A stretch of DNA of 64,000 nucleotides from positions 2,728,001-2,792,000 of the forward strand of contig NC_077224.1 in NCBI RefSeq assembly GCF_024763615.1. Direction: 5' to 3'. Below are positions 10,991-21,900 of the stretch, in pieces. Source of the stretch: Phlebotomus papatasi (Eukaryota; Arthropoda; Insecta; Diptera; Psychodidae). How positions within the stretch are numbered: the first letter of the stretch is position 1; the number at the start of each line of letters is the position of its first letter. The translations under genes were made by a program, and so were the position numbers. The notes under the pieces were generated by a model. That model made no database searches and was not told where the DNA came from. It worked only from the letters and a program-made list of their open reading frames with translations.

Positions 10991-13010
10991 TATCTCGACT
11001 GTCGCTGAACCGATTTTGATGATTACTTCGACATAATTATAGAGGACATTTGTCTCTACATTTCGTCCTTACATAATTTTCCGCTCAGACTACGCTATCA
11101 CTCCGATTTTGCCATTTAAGTGTGAAAAAATTGATTTTTCCCATAATAACGCTTTGAAATCACTCACAGATGCCAATTTGACTGCCTCTACTCCACCAAG
11201 ACACTTAAAATAGGGGTTTAAATGGAAAGTATCACAAAAGACAACAATTCTTTGATATAGTTGAAGTTCAACAAATGACTACTTGGGGAACTCTGGATGA
11301 AAAAACGAGTTAAGAAACAAAAAACCTCGCTTATCTTGGCTTCTGAGTAATCAATGAGATCATGTTCTATGGGAAAATTATAGAGTACATTCTGGTCTAC
11401 ATTTCACCCATATATTACTTTTGTGCCAGTTCATCCAAATCCTTGATATTTTGGTTTAAATACAAAATTTGTATAATTTCACGAATTTGATTCAAGAAAA
11501 CTGAATGGTGTCCGAGTTAGCTCACGTTAAGAATCTCACCTACAATAAGCTGATCTAGGCTTATCACTAGTATTAGGAATTTAATCCAACCGCATTTGAG
11601 GTAATTTAATTAAGAATATTAAAGTTCTAAAGAATATTCGTCAAAAGGAACTTACGAAACTTCCAGAAGTTTGATAAATTCAATGAAAAAAATATTTCGA
11701 ACCTTTCAACCGACTGACTTAATGCTTTTAAAAATCTTTTAAAATATATTTATAAAAAAGTGTTCAGAAATATTTATAAATTCTAAATAGAAAATTTCAA
11801 GTTTAACTTATATCTCTTAATTTAAGAGACTAGTTTCAATGGATTCTTATAAATTGCATTTTTAATTTAGAATTTTAAATGATAAATCAATTTTGTAAAT
11901 TACAAAATATTGTCGAAAAATTTACTTACCAAATCTGGTCTGCCAAAAATCGCTAAAATCAGTTTTCCCTTTCTCGTCGCTTTTCATTTTTTTCGTCGTC
12001 TGAATCTCCTGCATGAATTTTAAAAAATTGTCTTCTAATATTTTTGAAAATTATTTTTGTTTTTTTTTAATTTTAGGCTACTACTTTTAACTTTAATTTT
12101 GAATGGATTCTCAAGTTTATTTTCTTTATGTTAAAAGAGTTCAAAACTTTCCAGAGACCAAAATTAAACGAACCATTAAAATCTGTTGAAAAATCGGTTA
12201 AAATCGGTTTTCAACTTTAGAATTATATAATTTTAAGTTGAAAAATCCGAAAAAATCGTTTGCCTTGAAAAAAATTAAGAATCCAAACACAAAATAAAAG
12301 TTGCATTGCAAGATACAATGAAACTAATAAATTTGGTTGAATGATAAACCGTACGATAAGTTGCATGCAACTTTGAGAGTGTCTTTGTTATCTTCAGTAC
12401 TAAACGAAATGCCCCTGAAAAAGATGAAACATGAATCTTCAGCTGGATCTCGAGACAGATAAAAGAGAAATATCAACTGTGCATTCCTTGAATAGTTCTG
12501 AAGATACTTTCAACTCAAAAAATAATGCGAAAAATTAAAATTTCTATTTTCCCGAGGTTTCAATAAATTCGCAGCATAAACAGAAAAGAAAATGCTGGAA
12601 ATATTGCAGGAAAAATACCTGAAATCCGGCTCATTTTTGAAGGGTATTTAAATACCATTTGAAATATTTCGGTGTCCATTTGCATCGAGAAATAAAATCA
12701 TTTTGCGAGCAGATTTTTCCATTCACACAAATAATCAAACGCCAAAGCCTCAAAATACAACATGATCTCACCACGAGAGTGATTAAACAGCAGAATAAAC
12801 GTCTATACATATATTTCAAAAATATTTCCCCCCGGAACAGAGTGTTTGCAAAAAAAAAAATCTGCTCACTTGCATATGGAAAAAAATCAACTTAAAAACT
12901 CTGTACAATCGCTTAAAGTTCCATTTTTTTTTTTAGTAAATTCTCTCTTATTTTTTTCTCTAATATAGAAACTGCATTAATTTTTCGCAAGATACCACAA
13001 TATTATTGTT
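10991..13010. other. AT-rich DNA, no feature recognised
   Basis: The first 500 bases continue as eroded family-C-like sequence. The rest is AT-rich and unique-looking. No exon, element terminus or tandem array is supported. Confidence 0.4.
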
Positions 13011-13014
13011 GCTT

Positions 13015-13215
13015 TACCTCTCACCCACGCCGTCTCCCCGTTGCGCATTTGGATTTCGCGCCCGTGTATGCACAAATGCACTTTCCCATGAAAGAACCAC
13101 CGCACAGTCGGATGTATTACGTGTTGCTCCAGAACCATGACATTTGCTTGTGCCTCTGTTGTCGCTCTTCGTGGAAATTCTTATCTCTGGCATGACTTAC
13201 GGATTGCAACTCGGA
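13015..13215 (-). other. GC-rich island, possible 5'UTR exon or promoter of cyclin D
   Basis: A 200-bp block of balanced composition lies in otherwise AT-rich DNA. On the minus strand it ends GGCGTGGGTGAGAG, which contains donor-like GTGAGAG, and there is no long open frame. The nearest downstream minus-strand gene is cyclin D, whose coding start is preceded by a possible 3' splice site. A distal non-coding first exon here is possible but not shown. Confidence 0.25.
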
Positions 13216-13552
13216 AATTCTGCAATAAAAATAGATGAAGAGAGGAAAACCTTTAAAAAAAAACTATTATATGGGGAAAATTTGATTATTACAATTTTGC
13301 AAAACTCACTAAACTATTGAGCAATATGCTGGTTAGAATTAGTTTATTGTATTTTATTTTCCAATAGAAATTTTGGGCCAGGGGAACAGAGTTGAACAAA
13401 TCCGAGTTAAAATGAGTTTATAGATAAAATTGAGATAAGGACGGAAAATTGAAAAACAATAAAATTATTTAGAATTTGACATGTTATGATATTTAATACA
13501 AATTAAGAGTTGTCGGTTAGATTGACCCTCTGTGAAACATATGCTGCATAAG

Positions 13553-15665
13553 ACCCTTAAGTAAGATCCCTTGCACAACTCAAGATCCCCTGTATGAGAT
13601 CCCTGCACAAGATTCCTGCATAAGATCCCTTCGACAAGATCCCTGCATAAGATCCCCTGCATAAAATCCTTTGCACAAGATCCCTTGCACAAGATCCCCT
13701 GCACAAGATCCCCTGCATAAGATCCCCTGCGCAAGATCCCCGGCAAAAGATTCCCTGCACAAGATCCCTGCACAAGATCCCTGCATAAGATCCCTGCATA
13801 AGATCCCTGCATAAGATCCCCTGCAGAAGATTCCCTGCATAAGATTCCCTGCACAAGATCCCTTGCACAAGATCCCCTGCACAAGATCCCTGCATAAGAT
13901 CCCCTGCGCAAGATCCCTGCATAAGATTCCTTGCACAAGATCTCATGCGGAAGATTCCTTGCACAAGGTCCCTGCATAAAATTCCTTGCACAAGATCTCT
14001 GCAAAAGGTCCTCTGGACAAGATCCCTGTATAAGATTCCCTGCACAAGATTCCCTGCATAAGATCCCCTGCACAAGATCCTTTGCCCAAGATCCCCTGAA
14101 CAAGATTTCCTGCAAAAAACCTCCTGTACAAGATTCCCTGCACAATAAGATCCTTTGCACAAGATCCCTGTATAAGATCCCCTGCACAAGATCCCCTGCA
14201 TAAGATTACCTGCACAAGATCCCTGCACGAGATCCCCTGAACAAGATCACCCGCGCAAGATTCCTGCATAAGATTCCTTGCATAAGATCCCTGCTTAAGA
14301 TTCCCTGCATAAGATCCCTGCATAAGATTCCCTGCATAAGATTCCTTGCACAAGATCCCTGCATAAGATTCCTTGCACAAGATCTCTGCATAAGATCTCT
14401 GCATAAGATCCCTGCATAAGATCCCCTGCATAAGATCCCCAGCTCAAGGTCCATGCACAAGATCCCCTGAGCAAGATCCCTGCATAAGATCCACTGCACA
14501 AGATCCATGCATTGGATTCCCTGCACAAGATCTCTGCAAAAGATCCTCTGCACAAGATTCCCTGCACAAGATTCACTGCACAAAATCCCTGCGTAAGATC
14601 CCCTGCACAAGATCCCTGCATAAGATCCCCTGCACAAGACTCCTGCGTAAGATCCTTTGCCTGAAACCTTCTGCACAAGATCCCTCCTCAAGACCCCTAA
14701 ATAAAATCCCTGCACCAGATCCCTGCGTAAGATCCCCTGCACAAGATCTCTGCATAAGATTCCCTGCACAAGATCCCCTGCACAAGATCCCTGCATAAGA
14801 AAAGATTCCTGCATAAGATCCCCTGCATAAGATCCCCTGCATAAGATTCCCTGCATAAGATCCCTGCACAAGATCCCTGCATAAGATCCCTGCATAAAAT
14901 CTCCTGAACAAGATCCACTGCACAAGATCCCTGCATAAGATCCCCTGCATAAGATTCTCTGCATAAGATCCCCTGCATAAGATTTCCTGCATAAGATCCC
15001 TGCACAAGATCCCTGGATAAGATCCCCTGCACAAGGTCCCTGCATAAGATCCCCTGCACAAGGTCCCTGCAGAAGATCCCCTGCACAAGATACCTTCATA
15101 AGATTTCCTGCACAAGATTCCCTGCACAAGATCCCCTGCACAAGATTCCCTGCATAAAATCCTTTGCACAAGACCCCTGCACAAGATTCTTTCATAAGAT
15201 CCCCTGCATAAGATCCCCTGCACAAAATCACCTGCGCAATATCCCTGCACAAGATCCTTTGCACAAGATCCCTGCATAAGTTTCCTGCACAAGATCCCCT
15301 GCGCAAGATCCCTGCATAAAATCCTTTGCACAAGACCCCTGCATAAGATCCCTGCACAAGATTCCCTGCACAAGATCCCCTGCATCAAATCCTTTGCACA
15401 AGACCCCTGCACAAGATTCTTTCATAAGATCCCCTGCACAAGACCCCTGCATAAGATCCCTTTATAAGAATTCCTACACGAAATCCTTACATAAGATTCC
15501 CTGCACAAGATCCCTGCATGAGATCCTTGCACAAGATCCCTGCATAAGCCCCAGCACAAGATCCTTTGCCCAAGATCCCTGCATAAAATCCTTTGCGCAA
15601 GATCCCTTCAAAAAGCCGCCAGCGCAAGACTTCCTGTTCGCAATCCCCTGTATAAGACCCCTGAT
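13553..15665. repeat. 2.1-kb minisatellite, mixed 14- and 15-bp units
   Basis: About 140 tandem units have the forms AAGATCCCTGCATA (14 bp) and AAGATCCCCTGCACA (15 bp), with T/C and ATA/ACA variants, bounded by degenerate units at each end. On the minus strand all three frames are open for long stretches (up to 383 codons) and read as repeats of MQGSCAGDL or GILCR type. This is a by-product of a unit with no stop codon, since mixing 14- and 15-bp units constantly shifts frame. There is no sign of real coding. Confidence 0.95.
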
Positions 15666-15669
15666 GCGG

Positions 15670-16081
15670 TTTTGCGTTAGTGTGCGAGTTTTAGAATGCT
15701 CAGTTGTTTGTCTGGGATTCTCCCACATTTTCTTAGTTTTTCGCTAATTTCTTACATTTTTGTGAAAAAATAACATTCAAATTACTTGAAACAAGTGATT
15801 TTCCAAAATATAGTGACGAAAAACTAGTGAAAACAGTTCAAAACATGATTGAAATCTAGAAAAAACCGAAAAAACGAATTATAACCTAACTTTGAAATGT
15901 CAAATGGACTCCGATATTTTACTTCGAAAATTGGGCCTAAGTTATCAAATAGGGCTTCGAAATCGGTAAAACTTTGTTGCCTGATTCATGTGCAAGTAGT
16001 CTTCAGTGATTTTTACTCGAAATTAAGTCAATTTTTAATAATTTTAACGCAATCAAAATACACCAATAACTCCCTGATAGT
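15670..16081. other. AT-rich spacer with a repeat leading into the next element
   Basis: Nothing is supported from 15670 to about 15950. From about 15950 to 16080 a stretch with GAAATTAAGTCAATTTTT and AATAACTCCCTGATAGTTC resembles two diverged direct copies on the far side of the following element (17270-17370 and 17465-17560). Confidence 0.4.
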
Positions 16082-17211
16082 TCGTCTGTTAAATCAGCAT
16101 TTGTCGTAACTTCCTTTTGACAACTTTTCAGGAGACGAAATTTACAGTTCAGCATTATTTTTCTTAAAAATGAGCCCCGAATGCGATACTTTTGAGTCAA
16201 AATAATAAAAGTGGCACTAATAAACTATAAGTTAACTTGAGAAAATCTTTATAAAATGATTTAAAAGCTGAGATATTGAGATATATGTTAGAAGAAACAC
16301 AGTAATATTTTATCGTAACTTGCATCGTTTATAAAGCCGTAACTTCTAATGTATGGAGATCTTGGAAGTTACGACAATTTTCAAAAACGCATTATATCAA
16401 TTTTAATTAGGGTGAAAGGAACGTCTATTGACACTTTAAGAATTCGTGTCAGCACCTATTGACACCCTACTCTGTACCATTTGAGATATGAATTTTGAAC
16501 ATCTCTGTTTATAGTAAAAGGTATATTAAAGAAAAAACGTTATGTTACTCATATTTTACTAGATACATTAAATAAATTTCAATATTTTGACAAAAGTGTC
16601 AATAGGGGTTCCCTGTCGAACAGACGTTCCTCCGACCCTACTCTAGTGATAATGAGTGCCCTTATTTCACTAAATTAGTCAATTAAACTGTGGTCATTGT
16701 CACTAAAAGCTTTTATTTCATAAATTTTATTTAATAAATTTTGTGCGCCACATCGCTTGTTTTGTTTTGAAATAATGACAGATGGGCAGGGATTTTTCCT
16801 CACTTTATTCTCACAAATATCGAATTAAAATGATTTAATGTTGCATTATTCGCACTGTCTTTGGATATATGGAAGAGTTTGTGAACGTTTTAATGAGAAA
16901 TATTAAATTTTTGCTGCAAATTACAAGCCACGCAAGCGAGCTAAAAAAGTTACGGCAAATGCTGATTAGAGCAAATTTTGTATGAAAATTTGTCGTAACT
17001 TCCCCAAAAATGGAAGTTACGACAAATTCTGATAAATTTTTATTAATTAAGGGCACTTACAATAATTTTTGTTTAAAATAATTTTTAATGGGCCTATAAA
17101 TGTTTCTTTTTCTCAAGTGAGTTTAATAAACAAAATTACGCCGATTCTAAATATGTATATATCCCAAAATCGCAAAAATGATGTTACGACAAATGCTGAT
17201 TTAACTGACGA
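16082..17211. mobile_element. TIR element with CAGCATTTGTCGTAAC ends (about 1.13 kb)
   Basis: The left end reads GTCTGTTAAATCAGCATTTG followed by TCGTAACTTCC. The right end is the reverse complement, with GTTACGACAAATGCTGATTT then AACTGAC. The interior (16980-17040) has another inverted pair of the same motif. The same terminus makes up the perfect hairpin at 26752-26898, so this is a family. It is non-coding, with another MITE nested at 16410-16638. Confidence 0.65.
16410..16638. mobile_element. Nested MITE with TA target site (229 bp)
   Basis: It begins GGGTGAAAGGAACGTCTATT and ends AACAGACGTTCCTCCGACCC, the imperfect reverse complement. TA flanks both sides (16408-16409, 16639-16640). The interior repeats the phrase TGTCAATAGGGG or CTATTGACAC in opposite orientations. 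It is inserted in the larger TIR element. Confidence 0.75.
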
Positions 17212-17224
17212 GTTAACTCCCGGA

Positions 17225-17890
17225 CGGACTTTATGCAAGAATGGAGCCTTGTGATTCTTTCGATCATCTAAAATAGGTTTTCAGTAATTTCAACGAGAAA
17301 TTAAGTGATTTTTGTGTAGTTTTGAATGATACAAAATACGTGAATAACTCCCGGATAGTTCATTCCCTGACGTTTTTTTTTCTACAAGATTGAGGCTGAG
17401 TTGCACAGTTAATCGTGATTAAATGTTGGAAAAGTAAATCTCTGGATAAACTCATAAAAGTTTCTAGTGATATAAACCAGAAATTTAGTAATTTCTGCAG
17501 TTTTAAATGACTCATAATACATGAAGAACCACCAGATAGCTACCTCCTGAACGATTTTTTCTTCCAGAAATGGTGTATATTCAGAGCGGCAATGAGTTCG
17601 AACTATAATAAAAAGTAGACAAGACAACTTATTTGGAATTTTATGATTCTCGATAGGGTTGAAAGTTTGTAAACGATACCAATAGACTTATGAAAGCCGC
17701 AAATCGAAAAAATAGTGAGGAATACTTGGAAATTTCCACTAGTTTTTGTTTGTTTACATTCTCCCCGCATTGGCAGAGACATCAACTGATTAATTCTATT
17801 CCGAAAAAGCACAGACATCAGCGCCATCTTTTCTTCAACACTTGTGGTGGATATGGATAACCATTTTTTGGTTATCGAAGCTTTCAAAAA
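17225..17890. repeat. Diverged direct repeats and spacer
   Basis: Two or three eroded copies of about 150 bp (about 17225-17375 and 17400-17560, plus 15950-16080 across the TIR element) share AAATTAAGTGATTTTT, GAATGATACAAAATACGTGA and AACTCCCGGATAG segments. From 17600 to 17890 nothing is recognised. Confidence 0.4.
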
Positions 17891-18825
17891 TGGTTTCCGA
17901 ATCTTTCGCAAAATGCCCCATAGCAAAAGAAAGCGGAATAGGAATAACAAGCGAAAAAATCCTCGGAATTTTCCACTATTTGCCTTAAAAAATTCCATAG
18001 GAATTTTCCATAATAGGTTCCAAGGAAAATTTAATGGATTTATGCTGGATTTTTCATATAGAATACATCCATGGAAATGCTCGTGGAATTTATGTGGATT
18101 TTTCCACCAAAATAAAATGGAGAAAAAATGAAGCTGTCATATGCACCTCGTGATTTTACTTCCGAATATTAAAGAAATAGCAAAGATTACGAGGATTATA
18201 ATATGTTTTACTAAATCAGCAATAACGAATTAACACTTAAGCAATAAAAAAATATTTTGTAAAAAAAAATAATTTTTTCGAAAATATTTATTAATTAACA
18301 TAAAAACAGTATTATTTTAGGTTGGCGACCTATTTAATGTAATCACTTCATTATTATCTACACGAAACGCAGTGTCGCATAATTAATTATTATAATTGCC
18401 ACATGAATCACTAGAAATGTTTGCGGAAGGTTTGGAAACAAATTCTAAAAGTTGCCGCAACACCATTTTATTTGTTTGACATTTCAGAAAACTAGTGGAA
18501 AAATCCATATAAAACAATATGGAAAGATAGTGGAAATTTCCATATGTTTTTTCCAGCTTATCCCGCGGACGTTTCACGTGTGAGTTTCCATATAAATCTT
18601 CCGCGGAATACCGCGGAATTTAACGCTGGAATTCCAGCATGTTGTACTAGTAAATTCCATGGAGCACTATGATTTCCATGGAATTTCCGGCTTTAAATTC
18701 CATAGGAAAACTTAGTGGAATTTTAGCGTCAAATTCCAGCGAATTTAGCCATTTGGACGCAAGTTTTCCATTGGAATTTTTGCGGAATTTTGCTATGGGG
18801 TGGTTTCCGAATCTTTCGCAAAATG
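17891..18825. mobile_element. TIR element (17916-18800) inside a perfect 25-bp direct repeat
   Basis: The element runs from CCCCATAGCAAAAG (17916) to TTTTGCTATGGGG (18800), with TIRs of about 13 bp. The interior is rich in AATTCCA/TGGAATT motifs, many in opposite orientation. On both sides lies the same 25 bases (17891-17915 and 18801-18825; TGGTTTCCGAATC then TTTCGCAAAATG), abutting the termini exactly. A target duplication this long is unusual for a TIR element. A second member without clear ends is near 56915-57500. It begins about 160 bp downstream of the lva stop codon, so it may form part of that gene's 3'UTR. Confidence 0.75.
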
Positions 18826-18958
18826 GTTTCAGAAAGCTCGGGTAAAAATTTCTCCTAGCTCTGTGGGCACACTCAGCAGGGATAGTAAGTAGGTATAGTA
18901 AGAAGGAAAAGCAAAGAAGGAATGTGTAAACTATAGAAAAACACAGTAATAAGGTGAT

Positions 18959-21900
18959 TTACTTGTCTGAAAGGTGACTTCCACTGTCGACTGTGGCATT
19001 TGAATTGGCAACTGGACTTCCATCTGGCGATGCCACCTTCATACGCTCAATCTGTCGAATGGCACTTGACAGCTTCAGCTGCAACGTATCCCTTTCTTCC
19101 AGTAACCTCGTGAGCTCTAGCGTCAGCTCTTCGCATCTCATGTCACGCTGGTGCAATGTATAGAGGGCCAGATCGAGATCTGTGCGCGGTGGAACGTCCC
19201 CAGTTGAGGTAGGTGGAGTTTTGATGAGTTTCGGCTGCACCAGAGCCATATTGCTTGTGGCTGAGTGCCCAAAGGGATCCAACTGAGCAGAGAGAGCTGC
19301 ATATTCTGCACTCCGAATGGCCAGTTGCTCCTTCAGTGTCACCAGCTCCAATTCCTGACTCTCCAGAGCATTCTGCATATTGGCCATCATGTCAGCAATT
19401 CCAGCTGGAACATGTTCAGCAGAAACGGTTTCTTTCGGTGGACTGTCTTCCTTCGGAGGATTAGCTAACATTTCCTGCCTTAGGGCTTCTTCCCTGGCAG
19501 CAAAGTCTGCTTCAACTGTTGCTAGATGTGCTTTCCAACTCTCCGCAATGCTGTTTCCACGCTCTTCCAGAGCCTCTTGCCATTTCCTATTGGCTTCTTC
19601 AAAGGCTGCCTCCCTCGTAGCCTTGTCCTGCTTGAGCGTTTCCAGTTCCAATTTCAACTGTTCCAAGAATTGTGCAGACTTTTCAGCCAGTTGAGCTTGT
19701 TCCCTGATGGTTCTCAGCTCAGTACTGAGATGAGTTCTTTCCTCTTGAAGTTCCTGCACCATCTTCTGCAGTTCCTCAAACTTGGCAGTATCTGCGGACT
19801 TCTCAGTTTCCTGTGCACTAAGTTTTCCATGTTCAAGCGTCAACTTCTCCAGATGATCTTTAATCCCAGCCGATTCCATTCGGAACTGATCAATTTGCAA
19901 AACAAACTGCTCTGCTTCATCCTCCATATGCGAAATCTTATCACTTAGTTCGGAAATCTTTGCATCTCTCTTAGAGATCTCTTCCTGCAGAGCTTGAACT
20001 TCCTCACTCAGTCCCTCCTTCGTTTCATCTTCATCCAGAGTGTTCCATGCATCATTCTGCTTCTCTTCCATTGCCTGCAACTGAAGTGTCAGTGCCTTGA
20101 TCTGACTTCTGTACATTTCAACTTGAGAATCTTGTTGTTCCTTCAAGTCAACAAATCTATCATTGCTGGCACTTAGAACTTCAACACGTTTCGTTAGATT
20201 CTCCACTTCAGTTGTCATTTGCTTCCTCTCCGCAACTAACTTCGCCTCGAGACTCTTCACCTGATCCCTCAGTTCCTCCTGTATCGCCAAATCCAAATCC
20301 AAACTCGACTGACTAGATCTCTCGAAGCTTTCGCATTTGCTTCGGTACTCCTTAAGTTTCTTCAGCATCTTCTCCGATTTCTGCCTTGTTTGACTGATTT
20401 CATCCTTCAAAGATTGCTTCTCGGCTTCGAGATCTTGTATTCGATCTTCGTACATTTGAAGTTTCACTTCAATCTGAGACGTCTGCGAAAGGAGAGAAGG
20501 TGGAGCGGCTGTTTGATTCTGATGTTCCTGTTCGAGGACAGCTTCCTCTGCACTCCATCCCCATCCGTCATCTTCCTGTCCTGCCAGATCGACCTCTCCC
20601 TCCGTTTTCGGATGACAAATATACGCCGTCTTCGGTATGATCAATTCCTCGACAACGGGCGCCCTGTTTTCATATTCGTCGTCCGCAGCTCCCTGAATCA
20701 CAGGTTGATCGAAGAAGTCAATACTCGTTGCGTCCTCGGCAAAGAACTTAGCTCCCATGAAGGATGGAATGTTTTGCGGAGCTGCATCAACATCAACCTT
20801 TTCTTCCTTTGCAACGGCAACCGCTTCGGTTGACGGTGCATGCGTTCGTCTTTCAGGAGGTTCCTTGAAAGACTTCAACTCCGCTTCAAGCGTCTCTTTT
20901 TCAATTCTCACTCTATCGAGGACACTCTTGATGGAATTCACCTCACACTCATGACTCATCCTCAGAGCCTGATTCTCCTGTCGCAGATTCTCAATTTCCG
21001 TCTGATCTTGAACTACTTGCATTCGCAGTTCTTGCGTTTCCAGTTGATCATGATTCAGGGTTTCATTTTGCATCTTTGCCCAGGAATAATCCCGTTCCAG
21101 ATCATTCCGAATCTGCTCCAGTGAATTCAAATTCTCCCTGAGATTCATGATCTCATCCTGAAGTTCGGAATTTTCATCTCTGGTACGCTCAAGCATTTCC
21201 TGAAGTATCTTCTTCTCTCCTTCGATCTTCTGAAGCTGATTGCTTGATTCCACTTCGAGATCATCAATCTCCTGAGTCTTCTCCCGAAGTCTCCTCTCAA
21301 AGTCCTCCTGGACCTTTCGCATATCACCCATTTGATTCTCAATCTGTTGACACAGGAACCCATATTCACTCTCCTGCATCTCTGTCTTCTTCTGGGACTC
21401 TACATTTTCCTGTTCAAGGATTTGAAGACGATTCTCCAGGGCTTTCTTCTCAGCTGTCAGCTCGGCAATTGTTTCTGCCAGTTCCATCTTTTCCGTATGA
21501 GTGTTCTGAAGTTTTTCTGCAATGATTTCATCATTTGCCGAAAGTGTTGCTAGTCTCTGCAGTAGTTTATCTTCATTCTCTGAGAATTCTGCTTGACTCT
21601 CCCTCAACTGATCACCCAGAATATTATTCTTCTTCTCCAGTGAATTCCTTCGGGCTTCAATGTAGCTAATACCTTCTTCGAGTTTATTGATTCTCGTACT
21701 GAGACTGGCATTTTCATTTTCTCTATCTTCAATGTACATTTGATGCTCTGTTATCTTAGCTTCCAAGGAACTTATCATCTCCAGGTACCTCTGTTCTTTG
21801 TCTGCAAATGCTTCTTGAGTCTGTCTTGCGTATTCTTGGTAACTTCTGTGTGCCTCCTCCAAGGACTCTTTCAATTTATTGGCGTCTTCTTTCAGTGAAT

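Noticed and set aside
13465..15452. Long minus-strand open frames (up to 383 codons) rich in MQGSCAGDL-type repeats
   Set aside because: They are translations of a 14/15-bp minisatellite that is open in several frames at once; there is no start context, splice signal or non-repetitive domain.
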